A stretch of DNA of 30,362 bases from GN02-872 sp963518665 (GTDB taxonomy: Bacteria; Patescibacteriota; Gracilibacteria; BD1-5; UBA6164): contig CAUQKR010000010.1 in the NCBI GenBank assembly GCA_963518665.1, positions 1-30,362 of the forward strand. Reading direction: 5' to 3'. Both the position numbers and the translations under genes were made by a program. The notes under the pieces are model-generated. The model was not told where the DNA came from, ran no database searches, and saw only the letters and a program-made list of their open reading frames with translations. Positions 1 to 10,616 of the stretch are shown here, piece by piece. How positions within the stretch are numbered: position 1 is the first letter of the stretch; every line of letters begins with the position of its first letter.

Positions 1-519
1 TTTCATAGCCATTCTTGAGTTACAAAAATTGACAAAATTATGGAAGAATTGAAAAAATGAAAAAAAATTGCACTTATTTCAGATGCTTGAACTCCTGGGA
101 TTTCAGACCCTTGATATGTGCTTATAAAAGAAGCAATTTTACAAAATATTGAAGTTATTCCTATTCCTTGAGTTACAGCTTTTACAACAGCTTTGATGGC
201 TTCTGGAATGCAAATGAATCATTTTTTATATTTGTGATTTTTACCTTTAAAAAAGGGAAGGCAAACTCTTTTTAATATTTTACAAGAAAGGAAAAATTCA
301 AAACTTTCAGAAACAATTGTAATTTATGAAAGTGTTCATAGAATTGTGAAAACTTTGAAAGAAATTTGAGAATATTTTTGAGAAAATCATGAAATTGTCG
401 TAGCAAGAGAATTGACAAAAAAATTTGAAGAATTTGTTAGATGAGATGTTTTTACAGTTGTGAAATATTTTGAGGAAAATTCATCAAAAGTGAAGTGAGA
501 ATTTGTTATTTTATTTTAG
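1..519 (+). CDS. rsmI: RsmI, 16S rRNA (cytidine-1402-2'-O)-methyltransferase, 3' part
   Basis: Open at the left edge, so the N-terminus is missing; the last ~172 residues are present. RsmI uses S-adenosylmethionine to 2'-O-methylate C1402 in the decoding centre of 16S rRNA. Visible family motifs are ISDAGTPGISDPG near the start of the fragment, the PGVTAFTTALMASG segment, and the conserved ending GEFVILF before the TAG stop. Several glycines of these motifs are TGA codons, e.g. the Gly of DAGTPG, so the gene is continuous only under code 25. It is followed after 6 bases by the small gene at 526 and is probably co-transcribed with it. The family call is firm; only the upstream extent is unknown. 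Confidence 0.92.
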
Positions 520-525
520 AGGAAA

Positions 526-798
526 ATGAAAATAACTTTTACAAAAGAAAAAACAGAGCTTTTTATAAAAACTGCTGTTTGGAATTCTTTGGTTGAAATT
601 TTTAAAGAAGAAAAAAATTTAGATATTTCTAAGTTTCTGATTTCTATAAAAATTTCTAAAAATAATATTTTGATAAAAACAAATAAACCGATTTTGAATT
701 CAGAAATGTTTTTGTTATCAGAAAAAATAACTGAAAAAATAAAAATAAAACTAAAAAAAACAGATTTTAGTTTTGATTTTGAATTAAAATTTATTTAG
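526..798 (+). CDS. Small protein, possibly DUF721/DciA-like
   Basis: A 90-residue protein with no TGA codon, starting 6 bases after the rsmI stop behind AGAGGA, one of the few Shine-Dalgarno-like sequences in the window. It is basic, with no signal peptide or membrane segment. The layout (a Trp near residue 19, then a strand reading ILIKTNKPILNSEMFLLSEKI) weakly recalls the DUF721 fold of the helicase-loading protein DciA, which has an L-V-V-S-W-L-like strand followed by a helix. That is a visual resemblance only. The gene ends in a strong terminator, so it closes the rsmI transcription unit. Otherwise it is an unassigned small cytoplasmic protein. Confidence 0.7.
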   Translation: MKITFTKEKTELFIKTAVWNSLVEIFKEEKNLDISKFLISIKISKNNILIKTNKPILNSEMFLLSEKITEKIKIKLKKTDFSFDFELKFI

Positions 799-806
799 AA
801 AGAAAT

Positions 807-836
807 AAAAAAAGCAGAAGAATTTTCTGCTTTTTT
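807..836. terminator. Bidirectional intrinsic terminator
   Basis: Inverted repeat AGCAGAA / TTCTGCT flanked by A7 on the left and T7 on the right, so it can end transcription on both strands: the rsmI unit (+) and the small gene 835-1008 (-), whose stop codon lies in the repeat. Confidence 0.85.
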
Positions 837-1008
837 AGAATTTGTAGCTTTCAATAAGGCTAGTTTTTACATGGCTTATTGTTTTTTCTTGTTGGCTTAA
901 AAAACCAATTGTTAAAATTATTATAGTTACTAAAAAAACTACTAAAGTTCAGTTTTTTACTGTTTCATCAAAAAATTTATAATATGCTTTTACTGCTTTT
1001 TTAAACAT
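835..1008 (-). CDS. Small single-helix membrane protein
   Basis: A 57-residue protein with an internal TGA (Gly). The start ATG at 1008 has GAAAGG a few bases upstream. The N-terminal third is basic (KKAVKAYYKFFDE), then one hydrophobic helix around residues 22-40 (TLVVFLVTIIILTIGFL), then a short polar tail. A single-pass, inside-positive inner membrane peptide is likely. The size and N-terminus recall small SecE-like proteins, but the helix is not followed by recognisable SecE residues, so no function is assigned. It is bounded by terminators on both sides and is therefore a monocistronic unit. Confidence 0.6.
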
Positions 1009-1072
1009 CCTTTCAAAAATTAAGTTTTATTTTTTTATTTGTTTATATTTTAACATAATTTTTTAAAAAAAT

Positions 1073-1106
1073 CAAAAAAAATACTAGTTTTTTCTAGTAT
1101 TTTTTA
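1073..1106. terminator. Intrinsic terminator (ACTAG type)
   Basis: ATACTAG, T6 loop, CTAGTAT, flanked by A8 on the left and T6 on the right. On the minus strand it follows the stop of the 1104-1409 gene. The same ACTAG stem recurs at 20115 and 20690. Confidence 0.8.
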
Positions 1107-1409
1107 GTTTGTTGAAGAAGTTCAGCTTGCTGGTAAAACAATTTTATTTTCAGTTGTTCCAGTTTTTGTAACATTTTCTCCATTTCCGATTGAAATGCTT
1201 CCAGTATTCGAAACAGAACCAGTAGAAATAGTTCCACTATTATTTTTTAAATATTCTTCTAACATTTTTTGGTATTCTTCTTTTGTGTAAGTTTTTTCTT
1301 TTGCTGGAGCATTTAGCTCAATTATATATAAAAGAGAAGTCCCAATAACAGAAATACCAATTGCAATAAGAGCAAGTATTGCTGTAATTTTAGCTCATTT
1401 TTGGCTCAT
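1104..1409 (-). CDS. Small anchored protein with Thr/Ser/Gly-rich tail
   Basis: A 101-residue protein with one N-terminal hydrophobic helix at about residues 8-30 (ITAILALIAIGISVIGTSLLY), then a charged stretch (KEKTYTKEEYQKMLEEYLKNN) and a low-complexity Ser/Thr/Gly/Asn-rich C-terminus. It is probably anchored with the tail outside. It begins 6 bases after the stop of the 874-residue envelope protein and was probably transcribed with it. The tail is similar in composition to the lipoproteins at 10681 and 23145. No family is recognised. Confidence 0.65.
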
Positions 1410-1415
1410 ATTTTT

Positions 1416-4040
1416 TTAATTATCTTTTAAAAGCTCTGTTATTTTATTCATATTTTCATTTTTTTCCAATATTTTTTTTCAAAAATTTGTAAAATTTTCT
1501 ATTTTATCTCAAATAATGCTTATTTTTACATTATCTGAAGATATTTGAAATTTATTATTATTTGCAAAATAAATAATTTTTATTTCACTTCCAGAATCAT
1601 TTTGATTTATAAAATTTATATAATTTAATAAATCTTCCATATTTTTAAACATTTCTTTTATGATTTCTGAAAAATTTTCTAGTTTTACAAACCCTGAAAT
1701 TTTTATAGTATTTCATTCTATTTTTAATTCTGGATTAAAAAATGAATTTACAGTTCAACTTTTAAACTTATATTCTGATTTTAGGATTCATTTGTATTGT
1801 TTTTCTCAAACTTTGTAAGAAAATACAGAATTTAAAATATTTATTTTATATCAACTTTCATTTTCTTCTACAATTATATCATTGTATCTAAAATTTAAAA
1901 TTGGTGATAATTTGCTTAAAGTTCCATTTTTTCAAAGTAAAGTTGTTTGTTTAAAAGCTCTGATTATATCACTTTCTTTATTTTCTTTTTCTTCTACAAA
2001 ATTTTCTGTTTTTTTCTCTGAGCTAGAAAATAAATTTGTAAAAAAGTCTTCAAATTTTCATTTTGACTCAGAATTTTTTGAATTGTCTTCTATTTCATCT
2101 AAAATATAATTCCTCATTGAATTGTCTGATAAAATTGTTATTTTATTGAAATCAATAGGGAATAATAAAAATGTCAATTCATTTCAATCTCAAACTTTTA
2201 AATTACTGATTTTATAACAATAATCATCTCATTTTTCTTCTTTTGTTTTTGGATTTAAACAATAACTTTCTTTTTTTACTTCGATGATTGTTCCAGAAAA
2301 ATTTATTCAATTAAATCTTGATAAATATTTTCTTGCTTTTGGAATACTTAAAGTTTCAACTGTTTTTTCTGTATTTTCATTTAAAAGAGATTTGTTTTTT
2401 TCATTGTATTTTATGTTATATTGTTTGTAATCTAAAAGTGCAAGTTTTAGCTCTTCAAATTTTTCTAAATTTTTTATAAAATCATTTTTAACATCACTTT
2501 CAACTGTTACATTTTGATTGTCAATATAAAATTTATCATAAATATCTTTTATAGAAGAAGCTAAAGTGTTTACACTATTTTTACTTAAAGTTTTTACATT
2601 CTTTCTTACTAATAAATTTTCTGAGTTTCTATCAAAAAAATTTTCTTCTATTTTATAAACAATTGTTGAAATAACTGAAGCAAAATTTTTAATTCAAGTT
2701 TCAATTATTTTATTTTTAAGAATTGGATCAGTTTCATTTTTTGCTTGATAATAATTTATACTACTTTTGGTATAATTTTTAAAAATGTCAATTGTATCTT
2801 CAAAATCTGTATTTTCTTCGGATAAATTTGCTGTAATCAATTGTTGTAAGAAAAATACAAAATAATTTTTTTCTTTTTCTTCTATTTTTGAATTTGTTTT
2901 TTCTCAGATAATTTTTTTAATTTCAGAATAAAAATTTTTATTTCAAATAAAATTATAATTGAAAAAAGTGGAATTTAAATTCAAAAAATTTGTTGAAACA
3001 GAAATTTCGGCTTTTTTATCAATAATTTTTTGAAAAATTATTTTTAAGTCATTATTTGATTTTTTTACTAAATTTATTGAAGAATTAAAATATTCGATAA
3101 TTTCAAGCATTTCAGAATAAGAATCAATATCGATATTTCTCAGATTTTCTAAATATTTTTCTATTTTTTCTGAATTTCTTTCTTTTGAAATAATTAAATT
3201 TTGTATTTCTTTTAAAATTTGATTTTTTAGATAAATAATTTTTTTCTCTTTATTTAAAAGTAGAAAATCATATTCTAGCATCAGATTTTCACCTGGAAGA
3301 GAAAAGAATTTTTTGTTTTCAAAATTTTTTAAAAAATCTTTTTTTTCTTTAATTTCTAGAAAAATATAAGTAAATAGTTTTTCTGTATTTTCTTTTGTTT
3401 CAGTGTTTTTACTAAAAAAACTTTTACTAAAATCAGGAGAAATATTTTCTCAGGCAAAAATATTTTTAATAAAGTAATTTAGAGATAAATTTTGTGTTAT
3501 TTTTAGTAAATCTGCATTTTTTATCAAGAAATTTTTTGTAGAATTAAATGCAATTGATTGATTTGGATAAATGTAGGCTGTATTGAAAACTTCATTATCT
3601 TTTCATAAAAAATTTAGTTTTAAAATCGAATCCAAAGAAAAAATAATAACTCTAGTTTCATCACTAGAATCAACAAAAAAACTTGTTGGTCAATTTGTTT
3701 CAATAGAAAAATTTGTTCAATTTATAGTATATTTTTTATCTAGAGAATTTATATTTGTCAGATAAATTCATTTTTCAAGCTTTATATTTTTTTCGTTTTC
3801 TACAATAAAATTGCTATCAAAACTTAAAATTTTATCAGAAATATTTATGTAATTTGCTTTTAATTTTGATTCTTGTTTTGTTTCGATTTTATTATTTTTT
3901 ATGTCAAAATAAATATTTCATTTTGCTGTTTTTGTAAAATTTGGGCTCTCGTATTTTGCTCCTCATTTTATTATTATAGTCATATAAAAAAGGATTAAAA
4001 TAACAAAAAATGTAAATATTATAGAAAATATTTTTTTCAT
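1416..4040 (-). CDS. Large membrane-anchored envelope protein, FecR-like N-terminal region
   Basis: An 874-residue protein that appears only when TGA is read as Gly. Residues 5-25 are a hydrophobic signal anchor (IFSIIFTFFVILILFYMTIII). The following ~150 residues are beta-rich, with a segment reading NGTNFSIETNGPTSFFVDSS and a later IYPNQSIAFN that resemble FecR-type domains. The middle (about residues 250-560) is Lys/Glu-rich helix. Around residues 590-660 lies another beta-rich segment with a Cys pair in KESYCLNPKTKEE...DDYCYK. Protein of this type with one anchor and a long exterior is expected on the cell surface. No catalytic motif is seen. The start ATG at 4040 has no Shine-Dalgarno sequence. 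Function unknown; the FecR comparison is by eye. Confidence 0.75.
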
Positions 4041-4110
4041 AGTTTTTTAATTTAAAATAATACTTTTTTATATTATCATTTTTTCCTTTAAAAGTCAAAA
4101 ATAAGCTAAA

Positions 4111-4141
4111 AAAAGAAAGATTTTTTTAAAAATCTTTCTTA
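4111..4141. terminator. Terminator at the end of the dnaG-dnaJ-PLD cluster
   Basis: AAGAAAGATTTTT paired with AAAAATCTTTCTT; on the minus strand it is followed by a T run. The stop codon of the phospholipase D-like gene (4126-4128) lies in the loop, so the gene ends inside its own terminator. Confidence 0.8.
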
Positions 4142-5157
4142 AAAATTTCATTAAATTTTTTTATTAAATCTTTGTTTGAAATCAGGATTCAAAGCTCTCT
4201 ATTTTTATTAATCGAAGCTTCAGAAAAATTTATACTTCATATGAAAAGATATTTTTCATCAACTAACATGGCTTTTGAATGCATAGTTCTTCATTTATAA
4301 AAACTAATTTTTATTCCATTTTTTTGTAATAATTTTGTATTTTTATCTTCTTTTTGCTTTTTATCAATAATTATTTCTATATCTAATTTTTTTTCTTTTT
4401 TTAGTTTTATAAGCAAATTAATTATTTCTTCATCTTTTAGATATTGAATATAAATTTTTATATTTTTATTTGCTGAAGATAATAGTTTTTCAAGTTTTTC
4501 TCTAGAATAATTTGGGGAAGAAACTATATTTTCATCATAAAAATCATTTTTTTCTCCAAAAAAATCTATATCAAAAATTTTGTTTAAACTTTTTAAAATA
4601 GTTTCATCTTTTGTAAAAATAAAAAATTCTTTGTTTGTTTTAAAAGTAGAATAAGTCAAATTTCAAGTTGAAATTATTGCTAAATCATCGATTATATAAA
4701 ATTTTGTGTGATTTAAATAATAATTTTTTTGATTTGACCAAACAACTTTAATTCCAGATTTTTTTAGTTCTTCAAAATGATTTTTATTGATATTTGAAGT
4801 CATATAAGGACTTTTTTCTAAAATAATTTTTACTGAAACTCATCTTTTTTTAGCATTTTTTAGCGCTTGTAAAATCCTTTTTTCTGTAAACATATAAACT
4901 TCTATTTTTATTTCTTTTTTTGCCTTGTTTATTTTTTCAACGAAATCTGTCAAAATTTTTTCATTAGGACTTGTAAAAATATCTGTTTCTTTTAATTCTC
5001 TAATTTTTTCTACAGAAAAATTTCTATTTTCTATTTTTGTTTCTTTTTTTATTCCTATAGATTTTGATTCTTGAAAAACTAAAAATTCTCTTCAAAAAAT
5101 AGCAGAAAAAAGTATAAAAATGCAGGCTAAAATAATATTTGTTTTTTTCTTGTTCAT
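4126..5157 (-). CDS. Exported phospholipase D-like (HKD) protein
   Basis: A 343-residue protein with a basic start and hydrophobic segment at about residues 7-22 (signal peptide or anchor). Two HKD repeats are intact: HTKFYIIDDLAIISTGN with its His at residue 150, and HSKAMLVDEKYLFIGSIN with its His at residue 293; the Gly in each GN/GS position is TGA-coded. These are the catalytic halves of the phospholipase D/Nuc superfamily, which cleave phosphodiester bonds in lipids or nucleic acids. Two HKD copies plus an export signal suggest an enzyme acting at or outside the membrane; substrate cannot be told from sequence. The gene starts 6 bases after the dnaJ stop, so it is in the dnaG-dnaJ cluster. 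It could be a cardiolipin-synthase relative or a secreted nuclease. Confidence 0.85.
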
Positions 5158-5163
5158 AATTTT

Positions 5164-6261
5164 TTAACTAAAAAGTTTATCAAAAATTCAAGCAGAATTT
5201 ACTTCAAGTCATCTTTCTCTTGCGATTTCTTCATAAAGTCATCTTTCTTTTTTACTTAACTTTTTTGGAATTTTTATTTCAATTTCCAAAAGTAAATCTC
5301 ATTTTCTATCACTGTCTATATGTTTTACTCAGTCTGAAGCTATTTTTAAAATATTTCAATGTTCTGTTCCAGCTTTTATTTCTATTTTTCTTTTTCAGAT
5401 AACTGGAATATTTATTTCTTTTGTTGTTCATAAAACTGCTTCAACAATTTCTATTTCTATTTTATAGTGTAAGTCAACTCAATCTCTTCTAAGTCATTTT
5501 TCTTCTTCATTTACAATAAAATGAACAATTAAACTTCATTTTGCTTTTGTTCAAACTCAATCATTTCATTCAGAATCTATTTTTATGGCCATTCAGTTTC
5601 ATATTCAAGCTGGAATTTGGATTTCATATTCTGTTTTTTCAAAAACTCTTTTTTCTCCGTGACAAGTTTCACAAATTTTTTCAAAAGTTTCTCAGCTTCC
5701 GTGACAAACATCACAAGGGACAGTTTGACTTATCATACCAAAAATACTTGAACTAGTTTTTGTTACACTTCACCTTCAGTTACAATTTGAACAAGTTTTT
5801 TTTCATTCTCCTCAGTCTCCGTAACAAGTTTTACAACTAGACATTTTATTGTATTTTATAGTTTGTTTTCCTCAAAAAATACTTGTTTTTAAGTCAATAT
5901 TTAAACTAACTTCAATATCTTCTCAAATAAACTCTGTTCTTCTTTTTCTAGAATTTTGCCCTGAAAAACCTCAGAAAAAAGATTCAAAAATATCTCATAA
6001 ATCTACATCAACTCATCCTTGAAAACCTCATCAAAATGGATTTCCAGAAGCTCAAGATTTACCAAACATATCATAATTTCTTCTTTTTTGTTCGTCAGAA
6101 AGTGTAGAGTAAGCTTTGTTTATTTCTTTAAATTTTTCTTCTTTTTGTTTATCTCATTTATTTCTGTCTGGATGGTATTCCATCGCAAGTTTTCTGTAAG
6201 CTTTTTTTATTTCGTCTTGAGTTGCATTTTTGGCTACTCCAAGTATTTCATAAAAATCCAT
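5164..6261 (-). CDS. dnaJ: DnaJ (Hsp40) co-chaperone
   Basis: A 365-residue type I DnaJ. The J domain starts at the first residue (MDFYEILGV) with HPD at residues 30-32; a Gly/Phe-rich linker follows at ~70-105. The zinc domain has four repeats, CKTCYGDG, CSNCNGRG, CDVCHGSG and CETCHGEK, and the C-terminal substrate-binding domains are complete. DnaJ stimulates DnaK ATPase and delivers unfolded clients. Glycines in the zinc repeats and Gly/Phe linker are largely TGA codons, which is among the best local proof of code 25. It lies 28 bases after dnaG and 6 bases before the phospholipase D-like gene; dnaK and grpE are not in the window. Length is typical. Confidence 0.96.
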
Positions 6262-6289
6262 TTTTTTTCTAATTTTTTAAAAAGTAAAT

Positions 6290-7963
6290 TTATTTTAATC
6301 CGATTTTTTTTGCTTTTGCATTTAAGCTTGTAAATTCTAAAAGTGCAGATTCATCTCCAGAATTTATTTTATTTTTTAGTTCTTCTTGTTTGTTTAAAAA
6401 AATTTCTCTATTTAGTCATATAACAGCTTTTTTTAGCTCTTCTTGTTTATTTATAGAATTTTTAAAATTTTCAGAATCTTCTATTTTTAGAGAAATTCAT
6501 TTTATTTTTTCTTTTTTTTCTAAATCAAAACTTTCTATTTTTTTAATTCAAAATTCAAAAATTTCTTTCAAATCTTTAGGTAAATATTCAGAAAAAACAA
6601 TATTTTCTTTGAAAAAATCTATATTTTTTTCATCAAGCAAAATATATCACATTATAAGTTCGATACTAGAAATATTATTTTTTATTTTTAGATTTTCTTC
6701 AGTTGATTTTTGCACTTTGAACTTAATTTTATTGAATCTATCATAAACAATACTTTCTTTTATTCATAATAATTTAGAAAGTTCTTGCAAATAAAAATCT
6801 TTTTCTACATTGTCAGAATAGCTTTTTATAAGCTCTAATCCTTGCTCTAAAAGAATTTTTTTATCTTCTAGAGACGAAGTGTTAAATTTTGATTTTTTTA
6901 TAAAATATCAAATCGGAGTTAAAGCATTTTTTATAAATTGAGAAAAATCTTTTCCTGAAGAAATAATTTCATCTGGATCTTTCCCTCAAGAAATTTTTAT
7001 TATTTTTACTTCAAATCCTTCATTTTTCATTTTTTCTAGACTTAGTTCTGTTGCTTTTTGTCAAGCTCAGTCTCAGTCAAAACAAATATAAATTTTTTTT
7101 GTAAGTCTTTTTATTAAAGTTAAATGTTTTTCAGTGAGAGCTGTTCCAGAAACTGCAACAGAATTTAAAAACCCTCATCTGTTTAAAGCAATTACATCCA
7201 TATATCATTCACAAATAATTATGAAATCTTCCTTTGTTATAGCTTGTCTTGCATTAAAAAGATTGTATAAAATATTACTTTTATCATAAAGTTTTGAAGC
7301 TGGAGAATTCAGGTATTTTGGTTCTCAAGTTCAAGTTATTCTTCAAGCAAAAGCTACAAAATCTCATCTACTATTTTGTATAGGAAAAATAACTCTTCCT
7401 ATAAATTTATCTTTTTTTGTTTTTATATCTAGAAAAATTTGGCTTTCAAAAATTTGTTCATCAGTGTATCATTTTGATTTTAAATAATTGAAAAGCTCGA
7501 TTCAAGAATCACTGTATCAAATATTAAAATTATTTATAATATCTTCATTTAAACCTCTCTCGTAAAGATATTTTTTTATTTCTGGATAATTTTTTAAAGT
7601 ATTTTTATAATAATTTGTTGCATCTTTATAAAGAGAATAAAGATTTTTTTTGACTTCAAAATTTTCAGTTTTAAAATTTCAAGCAACTTTTATTCAAGTA
7701 TAATTGCTTAAAATCTCAACTGCTTCTTTAAAAGTACAATTTTCTATATCCATTATAAATTTTATAGCTCAACCACCACGATGACAACCGAAACAGTAAC
7801 CAATTTGTTTTGTTGGAGAAACCATAAAACTTGGAGTTTTTTCAGAGTGTCAAGGAAAAGGACAGAGAGCTTTATAATTTGTTCAAGATTTTTTTAGTTT
7901 TGTGTATCTTCAAACTAAATCAACCATATCAATAGCTCATTCTAAGTCTTCAACTATTCACAT
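6290..7963 (-). CDS. dnaG: DnaG primase
   Basis: A 557-residue primase that makes RNA primers at the replication fork. The N-terminal zinc-binding domain has C34 and H39 in CPFPGHSEKTPSF and C57/C60 in YCFGC; the first pair is spaced CxxxxH rather than the usual CxxH, a two-residue insertion. The TOPRIM core shows CEGYMDVIAL and, further on, FDGDGAGQKA (glycines from TGA). The C-terminal helicase-interaction region is less conserved and somewhat short. The start ATG at 7963 is followed directly by a TGA (Gly) codon. It is the first gene of a minus-strand cluster with dnaJ and the phospholipase D-like gene, and is divergent from tmk. Confidence 0.95.
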
Positions 7964-8093
7964 AATTTAAAAAAAAATTTTTAATAGCTTCATTTTAACT
8001 AAAAAACTTTAAAAGTAAAGTGTAAAAAATTTTATATTTTACTTTTTATAAAAATTTTTTATAATTCAAAAAATATTACTTTAAAAGTGAAAA
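7964..8093. promoter_or_regulatory. Divergent promoter region dnaG / tmk with repeated ACTTTAAAAGT
   Basis: A 130-base, very AT-rich divergent intergenic region. The 11-base near-palindrome ACTTTAAAAGT occurs twice, at 8006-8016 near dnaG and at 8078-8088 just before the tmk start. A TATAAT sits at 8060-8065 on the plus strand with only a poor -35. The repeats may be operators, but chance is possible at this composition. Confidence 0.4.
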
Positions 8094-8702
8094 ATGTTTA
8101 TAGTTTTTGAATGACTTGATTGAAGTTGAAAAGATACTCAACTAGAAAAAACAGTTTCTTTTTTAAGAAAATTAAATAAAAATCTTCAAATTTGGATAAC
8201 AAAAGAACCTACTGCGAACACAGAAAGTGGAAGAAAAATTTTGGAAAGACTTGCTACAACTTGATTTTCTTCAGGAAAAGAAGCTTTGGAACTTTTTGCA
8301 AAAGATAGAGAAGAACAAACAGAAATCAGAAAACAAATTTTGAAACATTCTGTTATTTTATCATCTAGATTTGATTATTCAACTTTTGCTTATCAATGAG
8401 CTCAATGAGTAACTTTTGAAGAAGTTTTTGAAGCTCATAATTATGAAAAAATTTTAATTCCAGATTTAACTTTTATTTTTGATGTAAATACTGAAACAAT
8501 AAAAAAAAGACTTGAGAAAAGATGAAGTGAAAAAGAATTTTTTGAAGATTTAGAATTTTTGAAAAAAGTTAGAGAAAAATATTTGGAAGCTTATGAAATT
8601 TTGAAAAAAACTAGAAATATTGTTTTAATTGATGGAAATGGAACAATTGAGAAGGTTTTTGAAAATGTAAAAATTGAACTTTTAAAATATTTTAAAAAAT
8701 AA
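8094..8702 (+). CDS. tmk: Thymidylate kinase
   Basis: A 202-residue dTMP kinase, which phosphorylates dTMP to dTDP for DNA synthesis. The P-loop reads FEGLDGSGKDTQ at residues 5-16, with three of its glycines coded by TGA; TKEPT is the conserved DR(E/Y)-region equivalent and SSRFDYSTFAYQG matches the family's R-Y-x-S-x-x-A-Y-Q segment. Length is normal. It begins a three-gene operon: the next start lies 2 bases after its stop. It is divergent from dnaG. Confidence 0.93.
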
Positions 8703-8704
8703 AA

Positions 8705-9067
8705 ATGTCAGAAACAACAAAACAAAAATGAGATTTGTGAGAACTTATTGCAATAAAATATCTTAAATCAAAAAATTATCAGATTTTGGATACAAACTTT
8801 AAATTTTGAAGATTTTGAGAAATCGATATAATAGCAAAAAATAAAGAAAAAATAATTTTTATCGAGGTAAAATATAGAGAAAATTTATTTTTTTGAGCTC
8901 CAGAAGAAGCTGTTACAAAATCAAAATTAAAAAAATTAAAAGGTTCAATTGAGTTTTATTTGATGAAAAATAATTATGATTTTGAAAATACAGAATTTAA
9001 TGTAATAGCTATTTTAAAACAAGAAAAATCTTATAAAATCACACATTATAAAAATTTAGAAATTTAA
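8705..9067 (+). CDS. YraN/UPF0102 family endonuclease-like protein
   Basis: A 120-residue protein of the YraN (UPF0102) family, predicted Holliday-junction-resolvase-like nucleases with a PD-(D/E)XK fold. The family core is clear: GDLGELIAIKYL at the start, FGEIDIIAKN, then IIFIEVKYRE, giving the acidic residue pair and ExK triad. Tight spacing puts it in the tmk-yraN-trmB operon (2 bases after tmk, 10 before trmB). Its biological role is not well established even in model bacteria. Confidence 0.88.
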
Positions 9068-9077
9068 AAAAATAAAA

Positions 9078-9806
9078 ATGACAAGAGAAAATACAAATAA
9101 ATTTATGAAAGAAAATGAAAAATTTTGACTTGTTTTTGAGGAAGAAATCACAGAAAAAAGAATGCAAACAAATCCCTATATTTCAAAAGTTTTGGAATCA
9201 AAAAATATTTTGACAAATGAAACAGAGATATTTGAAAAAGCAGGGAATTGGGGAAAATATTTTTGAAATAAAAATTGAATTTATTTGGAAATATGAACTT
9301 GACTTGGAAATTTTTTTTCAGCTGAAAATGCTAGAAAACCAGAAAAAAATTTTATTTGAGTAGAAATAAAATATAAAAGATTATTTATTACAGAACAAAA
9401 AACTCTAGAGAAATGATGAAAAAATTTTGTTTTGCTAAAAACAAAATGACAAAATATTGATAGATTTTTGTGAAATGAAGAAATTGAGAGAACTTATGTA
9501 TTTTTTCCTGATCCTTGGTGAAACAAAGATAGACAAAAAAAACATAGATTATTTCAAGAAAAGTTTATCAGAGATTTGTATGAAAAAACAAAAATTGGTT
9601 GAAAACTTATTTTCAAAACTGATCACAGAGAATATTTTGATACAACTTTGGAACTTTTTGAAAAAATCTGACTTTGGAAAATAGTTTTAAAATCTTATGA
9701 TTATGAAAAAGAGACTGATAAATTTGATAGCAAAGATTTAACTGAGTTTGAGGCTATTTTTAGGGAAGACAAAATAAAGGTAAATTATGTAGAATTTGAA
9801 AAATAA
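9078..9806 (+). CDS. trmB: TrmB, tRNA (guanine-46-N7)-methyltransferase
   Basis: A 242-residue Rossmann-fold methyltransferase that makes m7G46 in tRNAs. The SAM-binding loop is YLEIGTGLGNFF; the family signature PDPWGNKDRQKKHRL is present, as is KTDHREYFDTTLE near the C-terminus (the T-D-x-x-x-Y motif). About 40 extra residues precede the SAM loop compared with short family members. It is the last gene of the tmk operon and ends inside a terminator hairpin. Confidence 0.92.
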
Positions 9807-9836
9807 AATATTTTTGAAAATATTTTATTTTTTTGT
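9800..9836 (+). terminator. Terminator of the tmk-yraN-trmB operon
   Basis: AAAATAAAATATTTT paired with AAAATATTTTATTTT followed by a T run; the trmB stop codon lies in the 5' arm. Confidence 0.8.
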
Positions 9837-9914
9837 AAAAATTTTGTAAAGAATTTGTAAAAAATAAAAAACTATATAAAATATAGTGAATACTTTAAGA
9901 ATTAACAAGAAAAA

Positions 9915-10547
9915 ATGGAAAAATTTATAGAAAATTTACATAAAAGATATGCTACAAAAGAGTTTGATTTAAGTAAAAAAGTAAGTAAAGAAGATTTAGA
10001 AAATATCATAGAAGTTTTTAGACTTACTCCATCTTCTTTTGGCCTTCAACCATGGAAATTATTTGTGGTAGAAAACACAGAAATCAAACAAAAAATTATG
10101 GAAAATTCTTGGAATCAAAAACAAGTTTGAGAAAATAGTTATTTGCTTGTTTTTGCAAAAAAATCTGAAATAAATGCTGATTTGGTTGAAAGATATATTT
10201 CAAAAACTGCAGAAGTAAACTGAATAGAAAAATCAAATCTTGATTGATATAAACAAATGATTTTGAGTTTTGTAGAAAATACTTCAAAAGAAGAACTTGA
10301 CACTTGGGCTAGAGAACAAGTATTTTTAGCACTTGGAAATGTTATGTCTTATCTTTCAGAAAAAAATATTGATTCTTGTGCTATTTGAGGATTTAGTAAA
10401 GATGCAGTAAATGAAATCTTAAACTTAAAAGAAAAAGGTTTTGAATCTGTAGTTTTGCTTCCAATTGGTTACAGAAGTGAAAATGATAAATATGCTTCTA
10501 GAAAAAAATCCAGATTTGAAGTTTGAGAAATTTCAGAAATTATTTAA
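9915..10547 (+). CDS. NAD(P)H-dependent nitroreductase-family flavoprotein
   Basis: A 210-residue protein of the NfsB/FRP nitroreductase family, FMN enzymes that pass two electrons from NAD(P)H to nitro compounds, quinones or other acceptors. Features: HKRYATKEFD near the start (FMN phosphate contact), TPSSFGLQPWKLFVV, and the late ESVVLLPIGYRSENDKYA segment. Physiological substrate is unknown. It stands alone between two terminators. Its flavin chemistry is shared with the reductase/ApbE genes at 20712-23582, but there is no direct link in the sequence. Confidence 0.9.
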
Positions 10548-10550
10548 TTA

Positions 10551-10583
10551 AAAAAGATTAGATTTGAATCTAATCTTTTTTTG
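10551..10583 (+). terminator. Terminator after the nitroreductase
   Basis: Perfect 14-base inverted repeat AAAAAGATTAGATT / AATCTAATCTTTTT with a two-base loop and a T run. Confidence 0.9.
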
Positions 10584-10616
10584 TAGATTTTTATTTAATT
10601 AAAAATAAAAAAAATT

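Noticed and set aside
5220..6746. Plus-strand ORFs of 60-118 codons within 5220-6746
   Set aside because: They are antisense to dnaJ and dnaG, Phe/Ser-rich, and match nothing; they are shadows of genuine minus-strand genes.
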